Positions 15,158-19,666 of a stretch of 19,666 nt of DNA are shown here, in pieces. Source of the stretch: Herpetosiphonaceae bacterium. GTDB lineage: Bacteria; Chloroflexota; Chloroflexia; Chloroflexales; Kallotenuaceae. The DNA lies in NCBI GenBank assembly GCA_030147335.1, contig JASKZZ010000012.1, positions 1 through 19,666 on the forward strand. The letters are read 5' to 3'. Each line of letters starts with the position of its first letter. Position 1 is the stretch's first letter. The position numbers and the translations under genes are program-made. Under the pieces are notes generated by a model that was not told the origin of the DNA, searched no databases, and was given only the letters and a program-made list of their open reading frames with translations.

Positions 15158-16222
15158 ATGTCCCAAGCACAATCACAATCAAAGGTACGCATGACGCGCG
15201 GCAAGTTCGATGGCATTAACGCGGTGGCCAATGAGCAGGGGATTATTTCTGCTGCAGCTATGGATCAACGTGGCTCACTCAAGAAGGCAATCGCCAAAGC
15301 CAAGGGCGGCGAGGCTACAGATGCCGAGTTAAGCGAGTTCAAGGTGGTCGGCACCGAAATGCTTACACCGTATGCCAGCGCCATTTTGATGGACCCGGAG
15401 TATGGGCTGGAGGCGATCAAGCATCGCGCCAAGAATGCGGGCGTCCTGTTGGCCTATGAAAAAACCGGCTACGATGTGACGGTTAAGGGTCGCCTGCCCG
15501 ACTTGCTGCCGGAATGGTCGGTCAAGCGGTTGGTGGATGCGGGCGCTGACGCGATCAAAATCCTGCTGTACTACAATCCCGATGACACCCAGGAAATCAA
15601 TACGATTAAGCACGCCTTCATCGAACGCATCGGTGCGGAATGTCGGGCTAATGATGTGCCGTTCTTTCTTGAGCCGATCTGCTACAGCGATGAGATCGGC
15701 GACGATAAGAGCATTGAGTTTGCGCGCGCCAAGCCCGAGATGGTCACAAAATACATGGCGGAGTTTTCCAAGCCTGAGTATGGTGTGGATGTGCTCAAGG
15801 TTGAGGTGCCGGTTAACGTGCGCTATGTCGAAGGCTCAAAGGCTAACCACGACGGGCAAGTTGCATATAGCCGTGAAGAGGCGAAAGAGCATTTCCGCAC
15901 CGCAGCGGCTGTCTCCAAGCTGCCGTTTATCTACCTTAGCGCGGGCGTGACCGACGAAATTTTCCGCGAAACGCTTGAGCTTGCGGCTGAGGCCGGAACT
16001 CCGTTTGCGGGCGTGCTGTGTGGCCGCGCTACGTGGCAAGATGGCATTCCTGAGTACGGCAAGGGTGGGGCCGAAGGGCTTCGCACGTGGCTCAACGACC
16101 GTGGCAAGCAGAACATCCAGGCGCTGAACCAGGTGCTGGAAAAGGGTGCAAAGCCATGGTGGGATTTTTATGGCGGCAAGGAAAACATTGAGGTGATCGA
16201 AGGTCAGGTAGCTTCGCGCTAG
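15158..16222 (+). CDS. lacD: tagatose-1,6-bisphosphate aldolase (LacD family)
   Basis: A 354-residue class I aldolase that cleaves tagatose 1,6-bisphosphate to dihydroxyacetone phosphate and glyceraldehyde 3-phosphate; LacD enzymes also accept fructose 1,6-bisphosphate. Motifs along the barrel are AAAMDQRGSLKKAI (32-45), KILLYYNPDD (134-143), EPICYSDE (172-179), DVLKVEVPVN (211-220), LSAGVTDEIF (260-269) and GVLCGRATWQ (285-294). K214 matches the Schiff-base lysine (Lys205 in streptococcal LacD). AGGGGAGG ends 5 bases before the ATG, the strongest ribosome binding site in the window, and promoter and terminator are both clear. This implies high, single-gene expression. No lac or tagatose genes are nearby, so it may work as a general glycolytic or gluconeogenic aldolase; that is inference. 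Confidence 0.95.
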   Translation: MSQAQSQSKVRMTRGKFDGINAVANEQGIISAAAMDQRGSLKKAIAKAKGGEATDAELSEFKVVGTEMLTPYASAILMDPEYGLEAIKHRAKNAGVLLAYEKTGYDVTVKGRLPDLLPEWSVKRLVDAGADAIKILLYYNPDDTQEINTIKHAFIERIGAECRANDVPFFLEPICYSDEIGDDKSIEFARAKPEMVTKYMAEFSKPEYGVDVLKVEVPVNVRYVEGSKANHDGQVAYSREEAKEHFRTAAAVSKLPFIYLSAGVTDEIFRETLELAAEAGTPFAGVLCGRATWQDGIPEYGKGGAEGLRTWLNDRGKQNIQALNQVLEKGAKPWWDFYGGKENIEVIEGQVASR

Positions 16223-16244
16223 CTGCTGATCCTTAATTGTAGTC

Positions 16245-16270
16245 AAAGGGCGGGACACCCCCGCCTTTTT
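16245..16270 (+). terminator. intrinsic terminator of the aldolase gene
   Basis: GGCGGG (16249-16254) pairs with CCCGCC (16260-16265) over the loop ACACC. The stem is extended by flanking A residues against the T-run (16266-16270). It starts 23 bases after the aldolase stop. Confidence 0.9.
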
Positions 16271-16350
16271 GGCATACTCGGCAGGAGATGGCGCTAACGA
16301 TGTCAAGCTCCTTGTTTTTTCAATCTCGGAATCTTGCATTGGGAGACGGC

Positions 16351-16929
16351 ATGCGCTCGTATAACTACTCACAGCGGGTTGGTTTGGAACCAATCTCATG
16401 GGAACGCTTTGAAGCTCTGGTGCGGCAGCTAGCGGTTCAAATCGAGGCCCATGAGCCACAAATTATTCTTGGGATTGCTCGTGGTGGGTTGTTTCCCGCT
16501 ACGATGTTGTCGTATATCCTGCGGCGGGAGCTGTATCCTGTTCGGTTAACGCGTCGGCTCAACGACACTGTGGTGCATCAACAACCAAAATGGCTTGTAA
16601 AGCCACCCGATAAGGTGCGCGGTCGGCGTGTGCTGGTGATGGATGAAATTGCGGATAGTGGCAAGACGATTGCGATGGCTGCGGATGAGGTGCGGGCAAT
16701 GGGGGCAACGCATGTGCGAACTGCGGTGCTATACGCGCACACATGGGCTGATCCACGTCCTGATTATGTTGGCCTGACCTCAGATGCTTTGATCCTTAAT
16801 CCATGGGACCGTGAAGTGCTGGTCGAAGGCCAATATGTGACGCATCCCGAGCTGGCGGCAGCTTTACGTCTTCAGCGCACACAAAACGACGCCGGTCAAT
16901 CACCAGCGTCGTCATCTTTGGAACCATAA
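16351..16929 (+). CDS. phosphoribosyltransferase domain protein (purine PRTase-like)
   Basis: A 192-residue type I phosphoribosyltransferase. GIARGG (41-46) and the PRPP-binding loop VLVMDEIADSGKT (94-106) are clear. The C-terminal LNPWDREVLVEG segment resembles hypoxanthine/xanthine-guanine PRTases, so purine salvage in the cytoplasm is the likeliest role. Substrate cannot be fixed from sequence. I chose the ATG at 16351 because GGGAG lies 5 bases upstream and typical sequence begins there. In-frame ATGs at 16288 (directly after AGGAG, too close) and 16300 are alternatives. It directly follows the aldolase terminator and no distinct promoter is visible. Its stop is only 14 bases from that of the convergent LCP gene, and its last 45 bases carry a hairpin that appears to serve as that gene's terminator. 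Confidence 0.9.
   Translation: MRSYNYSQRVGLEPISWERFEALVRQLAVQIEAHEPQIILGIARGGLFPATMLSYILRRELYPVRLTRRLNDTVVHQQPKWLVKPPDKVRGRRVLVMDEIADSGKTIAMAADEVRAMGATHVRTAVLYAHTWADPRPDYVGLTSDALILNPWDREVLVEGQYVTHPELAAALRLQRTQNDAGQSPASSSLEP
16882..16912 (-). terminator. terminator of the LCP gene, embedded in the phosphoribosyltransferase coding sequence
   Basis: ACGACGC (16886-16892) pairs with GCGTCGT (16906-16912); a single C/A mismatch then GGT/ACC extends the stem around a CAATC loop. On the minus strand the stem is followed by TTTTGT, so it fits an intrinsic terminator for the LCP gene, 32 bases past its stop. On the plus strand no T-run follows. Confidence 0.65.
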
Positions 16930-16943
16930 GGTATAGCGTCAGG

Positions 16944-18392
16944 TCATGGACTTGTTTGCTGCGCTTCGGTGCGCGGCTGATAATCCTCGCCCAGCCGGAC
17001 AACAATATCGACGTTTGGCGGCGGACTGTCCTGTGAGGCATCCTGGATATACTCGGGCTTGACGTTCAGAAATTGCGCGAGGCGCTCCACAGTCTCGCGC
17101 TTTCCCGTGTAGTCAAAAATTATCGTATTAGGAATGCCTTTCTCCGGCGCGTCCGTCGCCTCTGCCGTTTGGTACCCTTGCACATCCAAATCAATCGTTA
17201 CCTGACCGGCCAGGCCACGAATACGCGTGCCGTTTTGTACCTGAACAGTAGCTGGTGTTTCCTGCTGCTCTCCTGGTGCTGTTTCAAGCTCACGCGCCAT
17301 CCGCTGTACACATGCCGGGTCCCACTGAATCGCTGAACTGAGGTCGCTCAACAAACAGTTAGAGCCATCGGCGTTCTGCTCCGGTTTAAGGACAAGACGT
17401 TTGATTCGGTCGGCTTTAAGGTCTTGCGCCAATGTAGCCAGACCGCTCAAGGTGCTGAGATCGTTGATTTTGAGCGTCGTTTTCACGGATTGAGCGGCGA
17501 CATCGAGCAGTGCGGGAGCGGCATCAATCTGACCCAGGATGCCCTGATTCTTGAGTTCATCGAGTACGGCCTGAAGTACCTGTTGTTGTCGCTGCGCCCG
17601 TCCAAAATCGTTGTCAGCGTGACGAGTTCGAGCATAGCGCAGAGCAGTGGTGCCATCCATACGCTGCAAGCCTGCCGGAATATACAACCGCATGTAGCCT
17701 TTGTCCTCGGTCGGATATTCAGGATCCAGGATCGGGCGAGGCACATCCACATTCACACCACCCAGCGCGTCAACAATCTTTTGGAAGCCGTTAAAATCAA
17801 CCTGCGCCGTGTACGAAATCTTTATACCAAGGAACTGCTCTACGGTTTCGGCGGCAATTGCTGCTCCAGCGTCTTGCGGCTCGATACCGTTACCATAAAT
17901 ATCCGGGTTACGATAGCCGCACGAGTAGGCAGCGTTTATTTTTGTACCCGCTGCATTTGGACACGCATCGTTCGGTATTTCTACCAGGGTGTCGCGCGGA
18001 ATTGACAGCATCGACGCCCATTTTTGCACCGGATCAACATGCACAACAATCAGCGTATCCGACCGAGCGCCTTCTGACGGATCGTCGGATCGCAGGTCCA
18101 CGCCGATAACAAGTACGTTAAACGGTGCCTGGAGCAACGCAGGTGTTGGTCCTTTGGATATTGCTGTAGGACGCACATCCTCGCCACTGCTGATTTCTCC
18201 AAGAGTATTATTGAGACGGGAGTAAAAGTAGCTACCGCCGACACACATAACCGCAAGCAGTGCTACCAGCACGAACCCACAGCCGCTGCCGCGCGTGCGT
18301 GAGCCAAAGCCGTAACTCCGTCCACGCGTCGGGGTTGGCCGGCGTGGTGGGACACGGTTGGGAGTGCGATACGACCGTTGCGGTTGAGCCAT
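16944..18392 (-). CDS. LytR-CpsA-Psr (LCP) family cell-wall glycopolymer ligase with LytR C-terminal domain
   Basis: A 482-residue membrane enzyme of the family that moves undecaprenyl-linked glycopolymers onto peptidoglycan or other wall acceptors. A basic, Pro-rich cytoplasmic tail (1-38) precedes one transmembrane helix (39-57). The LCP domain (about 90-280) shows GVDLRS, R110-SDTLIVVHVDP, SIPRDTLVEIP (130-140), FNGFQKIVDALGGV and ALRYARTRHADNDFGRAQRQ (250-269), including the Arg and Asp residues that bind the polyprenyl pyrophosphate head. A LytR_C domain follows (about 381-470: VQVQNGTRIRGLAG). The ATG at 18392 was chosen because AAGGA lies 11 bases upstream and the tail follows; the frame continues upstream over the promoter. 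Divergent from the hydrolase at 18628. The polymer substrate is unknown. Confidence 0.95.
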   Translation of the reverse strand: MAQPQRSYRTPNRVPPRRPTPTRGRSYGFGSRTRGSGCGFVLVALLAVMCVGGSYFYSRLNNTLGEISSGEDVRPTAISKGPTPALLQAPFNVLVIGVDLRSDDPSEGARSDTLIVVHVDPVQKWASMLSIPRDTLVEIPNDACPNAAGTKINAAYSCGYRNPDIYGNGIEPQDAGAAIAAETVEQFLGIKISYTAQVDFNGFQKIVDALGGVNVDVPRPILDPEYPTEDKGYMRLYIPAGLQRMDGTTALRYARTRHADNDFGRAQRQQQVLQAVLDELKNQGILGQIDAAPALLDVAAQSVKTTLKINDLSTLSGLATLAQDLKADRIKRLVLKPEQNADGSNCLLSDLSSAIQWDPACVQRMARELETAPGEQQETPATVQVQNGTRIRGLAGQVTIDLDVQGYQTAEATDAPEKGIPNTIIFDYTGKRETVERLAQFLNVKPEYIQDASQDSPPPNVDIVVRLGEDYQPRTEAQQTSP

Positions 18393-18438
18393 CAGCTTAA
18401 CAATCCTTGCGAAAACACATTTCTTGATCCATAGCAAT

Positions 18439-18457
18439 GGGCGCAGCATGTGCGCCC
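18439..18457 (-). promoter_or_regulatory. 5' leader hairpin of the LCP transcript
   Basis: GGGCGCA (18439-18445) and TGCGCCC (18451-18457) form a perfect 7-bp GC-rich stem with a 5-base loop. It begins about 4 bases after the expected transcription start. It could protect the 5' end, or be a 7-5-7 operator. Confidence 0.4.
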
Positions 18458-18467
18458 GACGAGCAAA

Positions 18468-18476
18468 AGTATAGCA
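18468..18476 (-). promoter_or_regulatory. extended -10 promoter of the LCP gene
   Basis: On the minus strand TGC-TATACT (hexamer 18473-18468) is an extended -10 box, 75 bases before the ATG at 18392. No clear -35 is present. The box is the same as at 7550 and 15114. Confidence 0.5.
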
Positions 18477-18560
18477 TGATTTGCTCCATAAAGAAGATGA
18501 TAGATTATATATACGTGTTCTTCTACGCTCTTTCCTGTACAGGCTGTCCTCAAACCGCGC

Positions 18561-18566
18561 TACAAT
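18561..18566 (+). promoter_or_regulatory. -10 box of the alpha/beta hydrolase gene
   Basis: TACAAT, in the form GCTACAAT, lies 61 bases before the ATG at 18628. The -35 region at 17 bp (TACAGG) is a weak match. It is divergent from the LCP promoter about 90 bp away. Confidence 0.45.
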
Positions 18567-18576
18567 AGAGCTATCT

Positions 18577-18597
18577 GGGCCGCGTACTGCTCGGCCC
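18577..18597 (+). promoter_or_regulatory. 5' leader hairpin of the alpha/beta hydrolase transcript
   Basis: GGGCCG (18577-18582) pairs with CGGCCC (18592-18597) over a 9-base loop, followed by TTGTTT. It begins about 4 bases after the expected transcription start, the same place as the hairpin in the divergent LCP leader. Confidence 0.4.
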
Positions 18598-18627
18598 TTG
18601 TTTCCCATGTTGCAAGGAGCAGTTGCA

Positions 18628-19503
18628 ATGAAGCATGTGAAGGGCACACTGATTGGTCAACGCTCGCTGCGTTTGGCGTATGCATCATTCCTGCCTGATG
18701 ATTCGCCCAAAGCGGTTGCTGTGCTGGTTCATGGATACGGCGAACATATGGGTCGCTACCAACACGTTGTTGAAGCGCTGGTGAAGCACGGCTACGCTGT
18801 TTACGGCATCGATCATCGTGGCCATGGCGAAAGCGAGGGCAGCCGCGCGCTGGTCGAGCGATTTGAGTATTTTGTCGGCGACCTTCGGCTGTTGGTGCAG
18901 CAAGCACACTCCGCCCATCCCAATCTGCCCGTGTTCATGATTGGACACTCCATGGGCGGCCTCATTGCCTTTCATTATGCGGTGCAGTTTCAATCTGAGC
19001 TGGCAGGGTTAGTGTTGAGCGGACCCCTGCTGCAATCGGATGCAGCACCACATTTGAAGCGAATAGCGCGCGTGCTGGGAAAAGTCGCGCCGTGGCTACC
19101 GGTTGCGCCAATTTCTGATGGCGTTGAAAGCGCGCTAAGTCGGGACCCGCGTATCCAGGAGCTTTTCGACACCGATCCGCTAACATATAAGCAGAAGATG
19201 AAAGCGGGGATGGGCTTTCAACTGATGCAGGCGATTGATGCGGCCCAGGCGTCGATGGAGCAACTAACGCTGCCGCTGCTGCTTATGCAGGGCGAGTGCG
19301 ACCAAATTGTAAATCCCAACGGCGCGAAGCGGCTCTACGAGCTAGCGCGCAGCAGCGATAAAACGCTTAAGCTGTATGCTGAGTGCCGTCACGAGATTTT
19401 CAATGAGCTTGAAAAAGACGAGATTATTGCGTTTGCAGTAGATTGGCTTGAGGCTCGGCTGGTTCGATTGGTCGCGCCGTCTGCTGGTTTCCAATCCGCT
19501 TAA
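18628..19503 (+). CDS. alpha/beta hydrolase, monoacylglycerol lipase-like (Hydrolase_4 family)
   Basis: A 291-residue serine hydrolase without a signal peptide, so cytoplasmic or membrane-peripheral. HGYGEHMGRY (35-44) is the oxyanion-hole segment typical of monoacylglycerol lipases and lysophospholipases. YGIDHRGHGESEG (59-71) follows. The triad is S108 in GHSMGG, D225 in GECDQIV and H255 in CRHEIFNE. The full domain is present, with a cap region (about 135-200). AAGGAG lies 8 bases before the ATG at 18628, which settles the start against the longer open frame from 18481. Release of glycerol and fatty acid from monoacylglycerols is the family's usual reaction; the true substrate is not known. 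Its last 80 bases overlap a second hydrolase on the minus strand. Confidence 0.94.
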   Translation: MKHVKGTLIGQRSLRLAYASFLPDDSPKAVAVLVHGYGEHMGRYQHVVEALVKHGYAVYGIDHRGHGESEGSRALVERFEYFVGDLRLLVQQAHSAHPNLPVFMIGHSMGGLIAFHYAVQFQSELAGLVLSGPLLQSDAAPHLKRIARVLGKVAPWLPVAPISDGVESALSRDPRIQELFDTDPLTYKQKMKAGMGFQLMQAIDAAQASMEQLTLPLLLMQGECDQIVNPNGAKRLYELARSSDKTLKLYAECRHEIFNELEKDEIIAFAVDWLEARLVRLVAPSAGFQSA

Positions 19504-19666
19504 GCATATCTGCTACGGCCGCAACGATGGCATCGGTCTCACAGTCTTGTAGCATTTGATGACGGCAGCTATTGAACCAACGCAGCTGCTTATCGGCTGA
19601 TCCGACGCGTTCATAGATCGTTGTCGCTGAACGAGGCGTGATCGTACGGTCATTGCGACTATGAAT
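19424..19666 (-). CDS. alpha/beta hydrolase, C-terminal part (runs off the window)
   Basis: An open minus-strand frame of 80 codons enters from the right edge and stops at TAA (19426-19424). It has no start in the window and is therefore partial. The sequence carries the last two triad positions of an esterase/lipase of the carboxylesterase Est30 or monoacylglycerol lipase type: Asp in SRNDRTITP and His in SCRHQMLQDCE, with IYERVGSADKQLRWF between them as in such enzymes. The Ser lies beyond the window. Homology-like sequence ends near 19500, so the last 25 residues (after DMLKRIG) are an extension read across the end of the convergent hydrolase gene. The family call is from motif and spacing only. 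Confidence 0.8.
   Translation of the reverse strand: MHSRNDRTITPRSATTIYERVGSADKQLRWFNSCRHQMLQDCETDAIVAAVADMLKRIGNQQTARPIEPAEPQANLLQTQ

Noticed and set aside
1..19666. CRISPR arrays, insertion sequences, tRNA or rRNA genes, attachment sites
   Set aside because: No spaced direct repeats, transposase or integrase motifs, or cloverleaf sequences were found by eye on either strand.

Overview
The window reads as an ordinary chromosomal stretch of a bacterium from the phylum Chloroflexota, class Chloroflexia. Herpetosiphon or a relative fits best. This rests on gene content and is inference: a CruA-type lycopene cyclase, a DUF2270 membrane protein, a DUF7282-like surface protein, an LCP protein with a LytR C-terminal domain, a class A penicillin-binding protein with an Ig-like tail, and base composition around half G+C by eye. 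No mobile element, CRISPR array, tRNA or rRNA was seen.

Layout from left to right. (1) A Sco-type copper/thiol lipoprotein (+) faces an HtrA-type membrane serine protease (-) across a shared hairpin. The protease is divergent from a bifunctional penicillin-binding protein (+). (2) A Fur-family regulator with the full PerR-type ligand set (+) follows a near-consensus promoter and meets a secreted CAP-domain protein (-) over a 16-bp bidirectional terminator. (3) dprA (+), a DUF7282-like double-anchored surface protein (+), a membrane-anchored beta-sandwich protein (+) and a GAF-GAF-PAS histidine kinase (+) each look like single-gene units. The first and third end in clear intrinsic terminators. 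(4) On the minus strand lie a DUF2270 membrane protein and a 698-residue CruA-type cyclase with an extra N-terminal domain. (5) Tagatose-1,6-bisphosphate aldolase (+) and a phosphoribosyltransferase (+) are convergent with an LCP cell-wall ligase (-). The LCP gene is divergent from a monoacylglycerol-lipase-like hydrolase (+). (6) At the right edge the C-terminal part of a second alpha/beta hydrolase (-) overlaps the first one tail to tail.

The gene set is mostly envelope upkeep (PBP, LCP, HtrA, CAP, anchored surface proteins) plus single metabolic and regulatory genes. Nothing here looks like a multi-gene operon or a new defence or mobile system. The more interesting signals are in the regulatory layer: a cyclase promoter that appears to start transcription at the ATG and carries a palindrome over its -10 box, an attenuator-like pair of mutually exclusive hairpins before the beta-sandwich protein, an LCP terminator embedded in the neighbouring coding sequence, 5' hairpins in both leaders of a divergent pair, and a recurring GCTACAAT/GCTATACT promoter box.
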